DNA from: Paraburkholderia phenazinium
GTDB lineage: Bacteria > Pseudomonadota > Gammaproteobacteria > Burkholderiales > Burkholderiaceae
Length of the DNA stretch: 64,000 nt
Direction: 5' to 3'
Assembly (NCBI RefSeq): GCF_900100735.1
Contig: NZ_FNCJ01000008.1
Coordinates: 278,089 to 342,088 of the forward strand
The notes beneath the pieces are model-generated. The model saw only the letters and a program-made list of their open reading frames with translations. It did no database searches and had not been told where the DNA came from. Positions 26,175 to 34,949 of this stretch are shown piece by piece. Position 1 is the first letter of the stretch. Each line of letters begins with the position of its first letter. The position numbers were made by a program, and so were the translations under genes.

Positions 26175-27095
26175 ATGTTGAAATTCGCCGTGCTAACCAC
26201 CAACGGCAATCTGTTCAATCGGATTTGCCAATGCTTCAGTGATTTCAGCGATATCGCCCCCGCAAGCACCACGGCCGATGAAGCGATCGAATGCCGCCGT
26301 TTTCGCGACGACACCGCGCTGTCGCGCGCCATCGCACGCGACGATTACGACGTGATCTTCGTGGATGCGTCGAGCGGCATCGAGTCGATGCGCGCCGCGC
26401 TTGCCCATCGGGCCTGTTACGACGACTGGCGCGCGGCGCTGATTTTCGTCGGCGACTTTGCGGATCGCAGCAGCATCGAGCGAGCGTTCGGCGCGGGCGC
26501 CGACGATATCGTCATGGCGCCGCTCAATCCCGGCGAGCTGGCTGCGCGCACGCGGCTCGCCCTGCGGCGCATCCAGTCGGACTCACCCGCCCACGTAGAC
26601 GACAGTCTCACGCTCGGCGCCTACCGGCTGGACCGGCGCGCCAGCGTTGTGCAGATCCACGAGCGCAGCGTGCGTCTGACAGTGCGCGAGTTTGCGATTA
26701 CCTGGCTGCTGTTTTCGCGGGCTGGTGAATATGTGAGCCGCAAGCAGATTGCCGGTGCGATCTGGGGCAGCACGGAGGATATTGTCGGCCGCACGCTCGA
26801 GCAGCATATCTACAAGCTGCGCAAAAAGCTGGATCTGAACGGCACGGCAGGTGTGCAACTGCGTACCCGCTACGCCCACGGCTACCGGGTCGAGTCATGC
26901 AGCGATGCGACCCATGAAGCGGCCGACGCCAATGAACATGAGGAAGCGCCGCCACTAAAGCGTAGGGCGCGCGAAGGCGCCCTGCCCGAAGGCGCCCGCA
27001 CCGTCATCACAAACTCAGTACCCGCGGCGTCAGCAGGAATACCCGCTCCATATGCGTATGCTGGTCGTTGTTGTAGCGAAACAGCGCTCCAATAA
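26175..27095 (+). CDS. HrpG-like OmpR-family response regulator, copy 2
   Basis: 306 residues, clearly paralogous to the protein at 24247-25335 from MLKFAV to the end of the winged helix. The first residues, the region around EYVSRKQIAGAIW and GRTLEQHIYKLRKKL are nearly identical. It has a short insertion after ICQCFSD. The candidate receiver Asp is kept (VIFVDASSG). The C-terminal tail is shorter and unrelated to copy 1. Its last 89 bp overlap the 3' end of the convergent secretin gene, so the terminal residues are encoded antisense to hrcC. A role in T3S regulation is inferred from position and family. Confidence 0.78.
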   Translation: MLKFAVLTTNGNLFNRICQCFSDFSDIAPASTTADEAIECRRFRDDTALSRAIARDDYDVIFVDASSGIESMRAALAHRACYDDWRAALIFVGDFADRSSIERAFGAGADDIVMAPLNPGELAARTRLALRRIQSDSPAHVDDSLTLGAYRLDRRASVVQIHERSVRLTVREFAITWLLFSRAGEYVSRKQIAGAIWGSTEDIVGRTLEQHIYKLRKKLDLNGTAGVQLRTRYAHGYRVESCSDATHEAADANEHEEAPPLKRRAREGALPEGARTVITNSVPAASAGIPAPYAYAGRCCSETALQ

Positions 27096-28806
27096 GCGGA
27101 ATCTTCGAGAGCCCCGGCACACCCGCTACTCCGTTGGAGTTGTTGTCGGTGCTATAGCCGGCAATCAACAGGCTCTCGCCCTCGCCGACAAACGCCTGCG
27201 TATTGATCTCGCTGCTGGTGATCACTGGAATGCTGTCCACCTGCTGGCCGGTCAACTGGCCGTCCTCGATATGCACGTCCAGCTTGATACGGGTCTGACC
27301 GTTGTCGGTCACGACCATCGGCAGCACGCGCAGCGACACACCGGTCGACACGCTATACAGGTCTGCCGAGGTATAGCCCGAGACGCGTACAAAGAACTTC
27401 GTGGTGTTGTCCATCACCGCTTCGACGTTGTCGAGCGTCGCCACCTTCGGCGACGCATCGATTTTCGCCTTCGAGTCGGTCTGCAGCGCATTGATGCGCG
27501 CCATCAGATAGCGCCCGGCGCCGCCGATCACCGCGGCAATCGAACCGCCCAACGGCGTCGAATCCACCACAGTGGTGCCGTCCGCCAGCGTGGTAGTGCC
27601 GAAGCCCGGATTGAGCTGGCCGTTCGCGAAGCTGTTTTGCGGCTGCGCGCCGTTACCGGTCTGCAGGTCAACATGGCTGTTATGCGCACGCCAGTCGACG
27701 CCGATCTGCGCCAGCAGGTCGTCATCGATTTCAATGATATGCGCCTCGATCTCGATCAGCTTGGGCCGCGTATCCAGTTTGTCGATCAATGACGCGTACT
27801 GGTCGATCCGTTGCGGCGTATCGCGGATCAGCACCGAGTTGGTGGTCGGGTCGGCCTGCATGATCGGCAAGGTAAGATCGCCGCCGCTCGCCAGCTCGCC
27901 GCCTTGCGAGCGGCCCGGTGCATTGCCGTAGCCGACATTCCCGCCATTCCCAAAGTTAGGCGGCGCAGCATTGCCGGCGAGGCCGCCGAGCGAGGTATCC
28001 TGCCCTTGCCCCTGCGGCATATTGGCGGGCAGTGGCGGCAACAGGGTCTGCAGGCCGCCACCGGAGCCACCGCCATTGACGTCGTTCATCGGCTGCAGGC
28101 GTTGCAGGTTCGGGGTCACGGAGTTCTGCGAATTGCCGCCGCCCGCCTGCTCCTGTTTCGCGTGATACATATTCGACAACACGGTGGCCACGCCGGGCAC
28201 CGTGATCGTACTGCCGTCGATGCGCACCTTATGATCCGCGGCCCAGGCATTTTTCAGCTTGAACACGCGAATCACCGAGCCACCGCGACGGCTTGCATTG
28301 TCGTCAAGACGCTGCGCGACTTCCATCACGAGCTGCACATACTGTGGCGGCCCATTGACGAGCGCCGTGCCGGCCGCCTCGTCATAGGCAATCGGAAAAC
28401 GCGTATCGTCGATACTCATGGTTTGCAGCGCCGCGCGCAGGTCCGCCGGCGACGCGTGATCGAGCTTGATCACCTGATGGGTGATGTCGTTGGCGCTGCT
28501 GATCGACAGCACGCTGCCGTCATAGAACCAGACGAAACCGAACGTCGATGCAAGCGTATCGAGAAAGCGCTGCGGCGACGTATCGAAGTGCCCGGTCACG
28601 GTGCCCTGCACATTGCCCGCGATCGAGGCGGCCACCCCTTGGCTCGCCGTGAAATCGCGCAAGACATCTTTTAGATCTTTGCCCTCTACGGCGATATGCA
28701 CCGTCGAACTGCGCCAGTGAACGGGTGCCGCATTCGCCGGCTCGGGCGTGGTGAAGGCGAGCGACGCAGCGAGCCACGTGGCGCAAAGTAGCCTCTTCGA
28801 TTTCAT
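27007..28806 (-). CDS. hrcC: type III secretion outer-membrane secretin SctC/HrcC
   Basis: 599 residues with a signal peptide ending at about ANAAPV. N0/N1-type domains occupy residues 35-180 (EGKDLKDVLRDFTASQGV, DHASPADLRAALQTM). A Gly/Asn/Gln-rich linker spans about 225-300. The secretin core follows (LIEIEAHIIEIDDDLLAQIGV, IDASPKVATLDNVEA, SLRVLPMVV, LIAGYSTD, PLIGALFR). The protein forms the outer-membrane ring of the injectisome. It is the distal gene of the minus-strand hrp block, downstream of the HrpB regulator. Confidence 0.93.
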   Translation of the reverse strand: MKSKRLLCATWLAASLAFTTPEPANAAPVHWRSSTVHIAVEGKDLKDVLRDFTASQGVAASIAGNVQGTVTGHFDTSPQRFLDTLASTFGFVWFYDGSVLSISSANDITHQVIKLDHASPADLRAALQTMSIDDTRFPIAYDEAAGTALVNGPPQYVQLVMEVAQRLDDNASRRGGSVIRVFKLKNAWAADHKVRIDGSTITVPGVATVLSNMYHAKQEQAGGGNSQNSVTPNLQRLQPMNDVNGGGSGGGLQTLLPPLPANMPQGQGQDTSLGGLAGNAAPPNFGNGGNVGYGNAPGRSQGGELASGGDLTLPIMQADPTTNSVLIRDTPQRIDQYASLIDKLDTRPKLIEIEAHIIEIDDDLLAQIGVDWRAHNSHVDLQTGNGAQPQNSFANGQLNPGFGTTTLADGTTVVDSTPLGGSIAAVIGGAGRYLMARINALQTDSKAKIDASPKVATLDNVEAVMDNTTKFFVRVSGYTSADLYSVSTGVSLRVLPMVVTDNGQTRIKLDVHIEDGQLTGQQVDSIPVITSSEINTQAFVGEGESLLIAGYSTDNNSNGVAGVPGLSKIPLIGALFRYNNDQHTHMERVFLLTPRVLSL

Positions 28807-28856
28807 GGAGTCGTGTGGGTGAAGGTAAATAAGAAATGGCGGCGCGCTGCAAGGCT

Positions 28857-30383
28857 TTATCGTTCGAGCGTCTCGGAGGGCGCTTCATGGAACTGCTTGC
28901 GATACCCGTTGACGAGCGTCGAGCGGTTCTGCACGCCCCATTTGCTCGCGGCGCTCAGCACGCCGCGCTCGCTCGCATACGAGCCTTCGGTCAGCTCGGC
29001 ACGAATGCGCTCCATGCGCTGGCGCCGGATCAGTTCGGTGGGCGAGAGTCCGAGGAAATTCTTGAACGCGCTCTGCAAGGCCCGCTCGGTCACGCCAATC
29101 TCGGCTGCGACTTCACGCACCGACAGGTCGCGCCGGTCGAGATTGTCGAGCACATAGCCATAAGCGCGGCGGTATTTGGCCGGCAAACGCGCGCTGACGT
29201 CGTCCAGTTGCGGCGACGGCTTGGCGCTACGGTTGAATGTGGGGGCCTTTACATGCGAATCTTCGCGCAGACATTGCATGGCCACGAGCGCATAACGGCT
29301 ATAGAGCTGCAGCGATTCTTGCGTGCGCCCCTGAGCCTGGCGCGTCTTGGCGGTGCAATACAGATACTCCAGATGACGGTGGCCAGTGGTGCCGTTGCGG
29401 CCAATCTGATGCAGCGGCTCGAGCACCGAGTGGGCCAGGTGCGGCGCGGCGCCAGCGAGCGTCGCCAAGGCAATCTCCAGACGCAAGGTACGCTGATAGT
29501 CGCCAAGACCCTGCTCGCGCGCCCAGTTCAGATAGTCCTGCAGTCCACCCATCGCATCGCGGTCTGCACAGGCGGCAAGCCGCAAGCGCTTCAGATAGTC
29601 GATGCGGCCGCGTAGCAGCGGCGAGCGAACTCCTTGCACGGCCTCGCGCAGGAGGTCCACAGACGTGTCGGCGGCCTGCGGCAGGCGCAGCACGCGGTCG
29701 CTCGATAGAGCCGACTGCCAGTACACATGGTCGCCCAGTGCGCTGGCGCTGCGCACTTCACTCTGCACGGCGAGGTCGAAACGCAGCGTCGCAAGCAGGT
29801 CGTGCCAGTGATCGAGGTGCTCGTCGATATCGCGCTCCACCAGCTCCGTCAGGCTTTCGAGCGCGTCGCTCGCCTCGCCGGTCCGGCCGAGTTCCTGCAG
29901 CACGCAGACCATGCCGAAATGCGCTTCCGCCGCGCGCGCAGGCTCGATTTCCGGCTCATCCGCCACGCGCGAGAAACACGCCAGCGCAGTGCCGAGCCGG
30001 TGCCGGAAAAACGCCTGCCAGGCGGCGTTACGGCACGAGGCAATTCGAATCGCATGCTTCGATGAACGAATCAGTTTTTGCGAGCGGCGGTAGTTTTCTT
30101 CGGCTTCCACTTCAATGCCGAGCATCAACTGCATATCGGCATGCAATTGCAGGCCGGAGGACGCGTGCTCGGCGGCGCCCGCCTCTTCGGCCCAGCGGCT
30201 CACCTGCTGGCGCGCCGCGCCTAGCTTGCCGTCGAGCAGCACATCGAGGTACCGGGTAGTCAGCGCCGGTTCGGCGTCGGGATTAGGTGTAGCGAGAGCG
30301 GCGACAACGGGGAAGTACAGCATCGAGAACATGTTCGACTCCTCTGATTGCGGACCGCGTCGCGCACTGCAAGCACGCGTCAT
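28857..30383 (-). CDS. hrpB: HrpB-type AraC-family transcriptional activator of T3S genes
   Basis: 508 residues. The N-terminal about 370 residues are helical with tetratricopeptide-like character and bind no obvious metal. The C-terminal AraC HTH pair is at about 400-500 (LSVREVAAEIGVTERALQSAFKNFLGLSPTELIRRQRM). Size, architecture and its place between hrcT and hrcC match Ralstonia HrpB, which activates promoters carrying TTCG-N16-TTCG (hrpII) boxes; Xanthomonas HrpX uses the similar PIP box. Two such boxes occur at 36997-37126, so this protein is the expected activator. Its upstream region holds several CTCAAG repeats. Confidence 0.88.
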   Translation of the reverse strand: MTRACSARRGPQSEESNMFSMLYFPVVAALATPNPDAEPALTTRYLDVLLDGKLGAARQQVSRWAEEAGAAEHASSGLQLHADMQLMLGIEVEAEENYRRSQKLIRSSKHAIRIASCRNAAWQAFFRHRLGTALACFSRVADEPEIEPARAAEAHFGMVCVLQELGRTGEASDALESLTELVERDIDEHLDHWHDLLATLRFDLAVQSEVRSASALGDHVYWQSALSSDRVLRLPQAADTSVDLLREAVQGVRSPLLRGRIDYLKRLRLAACADRDAMGGLQDYLNWAREQGLGDYQRTLRLEIALATLAGAAPHLAHSVLEPLHQIGRNGTTGHRHLEYLYCTAKTRQAQGRTQESLQLYSRYALVAMQCLREDSHVKAPTFNRSAKPSPQLDDVSARLPAKYRRAYGYVLDNLDRRDLSVREVAAEIGVTERALQSAFKNFLGLSPTELIRRQRMERIRAELTEGSYASERGVLSAASKWGVQNRSTLVNGYRKQFHEAPSETLER

Positions 30384-30529
30384 CGGATGGAGTCAATGTA
30401 GCGAAACGCTCAAGCCGAACTTTCAATAAATCTGACATTTGACGCGCATTTGAGAAGTGTTGAGTGTTGAACTCTCAAGTTTCTCAAGCACCTCTTTTTC
30501 ATCGAGGCTGTACGTTTCTCAAGCAAAGC
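30384..30529. promoter_or_regulatory. CTCAAG-repeat region upstream of hrpB
   Basis: Within 146 bp the motif TTTCTCAAGCA occurs twice (30480-30490 and 30515-30525), with further CTCAAG or inverted TTGAG copies around 30450-30480 and at 30530. The region follows the hrcT stop and precedes the hrpB start. It is more AT-rich than the flanking genes and may hold an independent hrpB promoter with operator half-sites. Confidence 0.4.
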
Positions 30530-31348
30530 TCAAGGCTTGCCCGATGCATGCGTTAAGGGTCGGAATTCCGCAGCGAGACCCACCAGCGTGACCTGCTCGC
30601 GCACCTGGTCCACGAAGATGCCAACGAAAAGCGCCAGCATCAGCACGGTCACCGCTCCCTTGACCGGCTGGCTCAAGGTCATCAGATCGAGTTTGGAGGC
30701 GGACTTTGCGGCGAAGCCAAAGGCGAAGTCAATCAGCAACAGGATCAGCATCATCGGCGCAGCGAGCTTGGCGACTGTCTGCATCAGCGTATCGGTCTGC
30801 TGCACGACGAACGACTCGAGCATGTTCGAGACGTTGATTCCCGTCGCGGTAATCGGCCACCAGTGATACGACTCATAGAGCGTGCCGAGCAAATATGTCA
30901 TGCCGCCGAGCGCCCAGAATGCAACGGTGGCCACCTGGCCGAGCAGCGTGGCCGTAGGCGTGGATTGCTCCTGGCGGGTCGGATTGGTGATTTGCAAGCT
31001 GTTATAGCCGGTCAGATCGTCGATATACGTTCCGGCGCCTTCCGCTACCCAGAAGACGATAGACGCTGCATAGCCGATCACCAGACCGATCACCCCTTCG
31101 CGCAAGCCGATCTCGAGCAGCGCGACCCCATGCAGCGATTCGATAAACGAAGCCGGTTGGCCATAGGCGACATACGAGCTGAACAACAGCACGATGGCGT
31201 TGCGCACCACGCCTTGCAGCAAACCGTCGGCCGTAGGCGGAAAGATAAACATCACGATAAAGAGGCGCAACGAGCACACGCCCATCAGCGTGATATAGCC
31301 GACCAGCAACTGGCCGAGTTGCGGCAGCGCGGAAAAGATATCGTTCAA
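30530..31348 (-). CDS. hrcT: T3S export-apparatus membrane protein SctT/HrcT
   Basis: 272 residues with about six to eight hydrophobic segments, typical of the YscT/SpaR/FliR family. Recognisable stretches are YITLMGVCSLRLFIVMFIFPP, GLVIGYAASIVFWVAEGAG and the conserved YIDDLTGYNSLQI. With SctR and SctS it builds the export gate core. Its start overlaps the stop of sctO by 4 bp. It is the last T3S structural gene of this operon before the hrpB regulator. Confidence 0.92.
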   Translation of the reverse strand: MNDIFSALPQLGQLLVGYITLMGVCSLRLFIVMFIFPPTADGLLQGVVRNAIVLLFSSYVAYGQPASFIESLHGVALLEIGLREGVIGLVIGYAASIVFWVAEGAGTYIDDLTGYNSLQITNPTRQEQSTPTATLLGQVATVAFWALGGMTYLLGTLYESYHWWPITATGINVSNMLESFVVQQTDTLMQTVAKLAAPMMLILLLIDFAFGFAAKSASKLDLMTLSQPVKGAVTVLMLALFVGIFVDQVREQVTLVGLAAEFRPLTHASGKP

Positions 31349-31878
31349 GCTTGCGCCCTCTGCTGCTGGAAGCGTCGCGCAAGCGCGGTCTCTTCCGCTT
31401 CTTCGTCACTGGCGTTTTCCGCGACCTCGTCGTGCTGGCGGCGAATCTGCACGATGCGCTCGCCGCATAGATCGATACGGCCTTGATTGAGCGCGATATC
31501 GCGCTGGATCTTTTCGATTGCGGCCGTACTGTTGTGCACAGCCGCTTCGGCTTGCGCCAGCTCGCCTTCCAGCGCGCGCAGCCGTTCGCCGACCACATCC
31601 AGATAACGGCGGCAACCGTTCATCTCGTCGAGCGAGAACGCCTCGGTGCCAGTCATCATCGCCTCGATGCGATGCTGATAGAAACGCAGGATGCCCACTT
31701 CGCGCTCGACCTGCGCGGCCTTGGCGTCGCGCATCGCTTCGAGCGTCGCATGGGTGCCGCGCTGCGTGGTGAGCGCCACGCGCAGCGTGTCGTCGAGACG
31801 CCGCCGCCGTGTGCATGAGCGCTCGAGCGCGATGATGCGGCGGTCCCGCGAACCGCTTCCCCCTTTCGACGCTGCCAT
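31345..31878 (-). CDS. T3S stalk protein SctO (HrpB7-like)
   Basis: 177 residues, nearly all predicted coiled coil with many Arg, Glu and Ala residues. There is no hydrophobic segment. Size, composition and location between the ATPase gene and hrcT match HrpB7/YscO/FliJ, the stalk that inserts into the ATPase hexamer. Sequence conservation in this family is low, so the call rests largely on gene order. It overlaps hrcN by 1 bp and hrcT by 4 bp. Confidence 0.82.
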   Translation of the reverse strand: MAASKGGSGSRDRRIIALERSCTRRRRLDDTLRVALTTQRGTHATLEAMRDAKAAQVEREVGILRFYQHRIEAMMTGTEAFSLDEMNGCRRYLDVVGERLRALEGELAQAEAAVHNSTAAIEKIQRDIALNQGRIDLCGERIVQIRRQHDEVAENASDEEAEETALARRFQQQRAQA

Positions 31879-33227
31879 TAGCCGATCCCACTCAATGCAT
31901 ACAACTGCGCTTCCGTATCGCCGGGCGCGGCGTAGTCGGCCGTGCGCTGCGAGAGAAACGCTTTGATCGAATCGAGCTTGGCGATTGCCTCGTCCGCAAG
32001 CGCGTTGGTGCCCGGCTGATATTCGCCGATCTGCAAGAGCATCTCCACCTCGCGATGCTTTGCCATCAGTTCGCGGATCCGCGCCGCCGCCTGCACATAT
32101 TGCTCGGGCACGACCTGCGACATCACGCGCGAGAGGCTCGCGAGGACGTCGATGGCCGGGTACTGATTCTTTGCCGCAATCTCACGCGAAAGGATCATAT
32201 GGCCGTCGAGAATCCCGCGCACCTCTTCCGCAATCGGGTCGCTGCCGCTATCGTCTTCGGCAAGCACCGTGTACAAAGCGGTAATCGAGCCCGTCTCGCC
32301 CATGCCGGCGCGCTCGAGCAGGCGTGGCAGCTCTGCAAAAATCGACGGCGGAAAACCGCGCCGGGCAGGGGGTTCACCGGCAGCCAAGCCTATCTCACGG
32401 CCAGCCCGCGCGAAACGCGTCAGCGAGTCCATCATCAGCAGCACGCGCTGGCCGCGGTCGCGGAAGTATTCGGCAATCGCGGTCGCCACATAGGCGGCCT
32501 TGGCGCGCTCCATGGACGAGCGGTCCGACGTCGCGCAGACGACCACCGAACGCGCCATTCCTTCCGGCCCAAGAATCAGTTCTACGAACTCGCGCACTTC
32601 ACGGCCGCGCTCGCCGATCAGCGCGATCACGTTAACGTCGCACGAGGCGCCGCGCGCGAACATGCCGAGCAAGGTACTTTTGCCCACACCGGCCGGCGCG
32701 AAAATGCCCATCCGCTGCCCTTCGGCAAGCGTCATCATGGCGTCCACGACCCGCACGCCAGTGACGAGCGGTGCGTCGATCATGCGGCGGTTCATCGGAT
32801 CCGGCGGCGAGGCGAATACGGGCCGCAGCGTATCGGACTCGATGGGCGGGCCGCCGTCCACCGGTTCGCCAAGACTGTCGATCACGCGGCCAAGCAGCAT
32901 ATCGCCCACTTTCACCGCGAGCGGGCGGCCAAGGCCGATCACCTGGGTCGAGCGCGAGATATTCTCCAGCCGCGAAAACGGCGATAGCAGCGCCACATCA
33001 CGGGTAAAACCGATCACTTCGGCGTGCTGCAACAGCGTGCCGTTCGGCGCACGCAGCTCGCATAGTTCGCCGAGCGAGACGTCGAGGCCCGCGACCTTGA
33101 TCAGCGTACCGATCACTTCGAGCACCTTGCCGGTGCGCGCCACGCCCGGTTCAGCAAGAATTTCGCGTTCGATCGCGTCGGTCAGCCGCTCGAAGTCGAT
33201 CGTGCGGGCAAGCCATGGCGTGCTCAT
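31878..33227 (-). CDS. hrcN: T3S ATPase SctN/HrcN
   Basis: 449 residues of the F1/FliI-type secretion ATPase. The Walker A loop is GIFAPAGVGKST at about residue 175, followed by NVIALIGERGREVREF. Walker B is VLLMMDSLTRFARA, and the stretch GEPPARRGFPPSIFAELPRLLERAG is family-typical. It unfolds and releases secretion substrates at the base of the injectisome. It overlaps sctL upstream and sctO downstream by a few bases, so translation is coupled. Confidence 0.96.
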   Translation of the reverse strand: MSTPWLARTIDFERLTDAIEREILAEPGVARTGKVLEVIGTLIKVAGLDVSLGELCELRAPNGTLLQHAEVIGFTRDVALLSPFSRLENISRSTQVIGLGRPLAVKVGDMLLGRVIDSLGEPVDGGPPIESDTLRPVFASPPDPMNRRMIDAPLVTGVRVVDAMMTLAEGQRMGIFAPAGVGKSTLLGMFARGASCDVNVIALIGERGREVREFVELILGPEGMARSVVVCATSDRSSMERAKAAYVATAIAEYFRDRGQRVLLMMDSLTRFARAGREIGLAAGEPPARRGFPPSIFAELPRLLERAGMGETGSITALYTVLAEDDSGSDPIAEEVRGILDGHMILSREIAAKNQYPAIDVLASLSRVMSQVVPEQYVQAAARIRELMAKHREVEMLLQIGEYQPGTNALADEAIAKLDSIKAFLSQRTADYAAPGDTEAQLYALSGIG

Positions 33228-34120
33228 GCGGTTTCCTCGCCGGTGGCCTCTGCTTCGTTCGTATTCAATCCGTGGCCATCTTCGGCATAGGTCGCCTCGG
33301 CCTCACCTGCGGCATCTTTCAGCTCCGTCGCTTCGGCTGCCTCTGCTGCCGCGTCCGCCTCGGCCTGTTCGGTCGCTTCGGCCTCTTCGACCGAGCGCTT
33401 CAAGGCGCGCGACACCGCACTGCGCATCGCGCGAAGCTGCGTGTCGAGACTCGCATCAACGGTGCCGAAGTCCGATTCGCAGACACAACTGCCCGGGCCG
33501 AGCCGCTTGTCGGCTACGACCGAGAGCGGAATCGGCCGCCCCAGTTCGTGCCAGCGCGCGGCGAGCCGGTCGAAGGTCGCCTTCGCTTCGTCGTAGTCGT
33601 CGGGATGGACGGCGACGCGCAGATAGGTCGCGCCATCGACGATCCGGTCCACCGTCGCCAGCGCCCGCTCGAACAGCGCCTCGTGGCGCTCCACCCGCAC
33701 GATCTGCTCGACGGCCGACGCGACAATCCCCGCGAGCCGCTCACGCATGCGAATCTGCAACTGACTCTGCGCGTCGGCCACGTCGGCGAGGCGCTCCATC
33801 CAGTCGGCGAGCGCGCGGTCGCAGCCGTCGCGATAGCCCTGCTCGGCGGCCGTGTCATATTCGCGCTGCGCTTCTTCGATAATCTGCGCGGCCTGGGCAT
33901 GGCCCGCTTCGACAATCTCTGCAGCCGCTTCACGCGCGGCGGCCAGCAGCGCTTCGCGGTCAGCCGCGAGTTCGGCATAGGCAGCGTCGATCGACACCAG
34001 CGTGCCGAAGGTCTCCCGCGAAATCACATCACCGGCGGCGCCGACACGCGTCACGAGGCCGTTAGCGTCGATCTCGCCGGGCGCCGACCGGGCACTTTTC
34101 AACCAAATAGCCATGCCCAC
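33224..34120 (-). CDS. T3S ATPase regulator SctL (HrpB5/HrcL-like)
   Basis: 298 residues. The N-terminus MAIWLKSARSAPGE and the central helical region (about 60-150, AQIIEEAQREYDTAAEQGYRDG) lead into the globular FliH/YscL domain (about 150-235, LRVAVHPDDYDEAK and LGPGSCVCESDFGTVDASL). After about residue 243 comes a 55-residue tail made mostly of Ala, Glu and Thr, which I do not associate with the family core. SctL clamps the ATPase and links it to SctQ. It overlaps sctK by 22 bp and hrcN by 4 bp. Confidence 0.86.
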   Translation of the reverse strand: MGMAIWLKSARSAPGEIDANGLVTRVGAAGDVISRETFGTLVSIDAAYAELAADREALLAAAREAAAEIVEAGHAQAAQIIEEAQREYDTAAEQGYRDGCDRALADWMERLADVADAQSQLQIRMRERLAGIVASAVEQIVRVERHEALFERALATVDRIVDGATYLRVAVHPDDYDEAKATFDRLAARWHELGRPIPLSVVADKRLGPGSCVCESDFGTVDASLDTQLRAMRSAVSRALKRSVEEAEATEQAEADAAAEAAEATELKDAAGEAEATYAEDGHGLNTNEAEATGEETA

Positions 34121-34932
34121 TCCGGTAGCAGTTCAGACAGACGCGCAAAGAGCCGTGCCGTACCGAGCGCGTCGAGCTGCGGCGGCACGGCGGCAAGCCA
34201 GGGCGGCGTCGGCAGGACGCGCGGCAGCGCAAGCCTGAGCAAAGGAAACGGCAGGCGCGGGCCGGCGGGGTCGGCCGTCGTGAGATCGCGCAGCAGCAGC
34301 GCACAGCCTTCGAGCGCGAGGCCTGCAGCGTCGAGGGCAGCGAGTGGAGGCATCGCCACGCGCGCGACAAGGCGTGCCGTATCGGGAGCGTCCGCCAGAT
34401 GGGCGTCCTGAGTGAGACGGTCGATGCCGACGCCCGCCCACTCGGACAACTGCGAGCGGCTGCGTTTGTCGATCAGGCGTCGCGCCTCCGCACGCCGGAA
34501 TGACAGCGCACGCATGCGCAGCACCTGCAAGCCGGTCTGCGCGGGCAAGACGTCGAGCAAGGCGGCATTGGGTTGGGCGGCTGACTGGCCCGCTGCATTC
34601 GCCAACGCCGCGGACGAGCCGGCACCGCCCGCGAGGCCCGAACCGGCTGACGCAGGCGGTAACGCAGTCCGCAACGCAGGCTGTGTCAATACGTCGAGCG
34701 ACGGCATGCGTACTCCGGCGGCCTGGGCAAGCGCCCGTGAACAGCTTTCCAGCGCCGGGGCACTGGCCCACACGAGGACTGCCTGCCAGCCGGCAAGCTG
34801 CGCAGCGTCGGCGCCGAGCAACGCCGCGCTCCACGATGGATCCGCCCAACGGGCCGTCTCTGCCAGATTGCGGCGATACGCGTCGAGCGCCGCAGCCGCG
34901 CGCATAAACGGCAAATCGACAGGGGCGTTCAT
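34099..34932 (-). CDS. T3S sorting-platform protein SctK (HrpB4-like)
   Basis: 277 residues from the ATG at 34932, 17 bp after the sctJ stop. It is Ala/Leu/Arg-rich without membrane segments. The N-terminal half (DAYRRNLAETARWADPSWSA) and the C-terminal run ending in LSELLPEWAWLFG fit the HrpB4 family as found between hrcJ and hrpB5 in Xanthomonas-type loci. SctK sits under the sorting platform and interacts with SctD and SctQ. Sequence identity in this family is weak, so position carries much of the assignment. Confidence 0.78.
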   Translation of the reverse strand: MNAPVDLPFMRAAAALDAYRRNLAETARWADPSWSAALLGADAAQLAGWQAVLVWASAPALESCSRALAQAAGVRMPSLDVLTQPALRTALPPASAGSGLAGGAGSSAALANAAGQSAAQPNAALLDVLPAQTGLQVLRMRALSFRRAEARRLIDKRSRSQLSEWAGVGIDRLTQDAHLADAPDTARLVARVAMPPLAALDAAGLALEGCALLLRDLTTADPAGPRLPFPLLRLALPRVLPTPPWLAAVPPQLDALGTARLFARLSELLPEWAWLFG

Positions 34933-34949
34933 TGGCAGCACACGGACAT

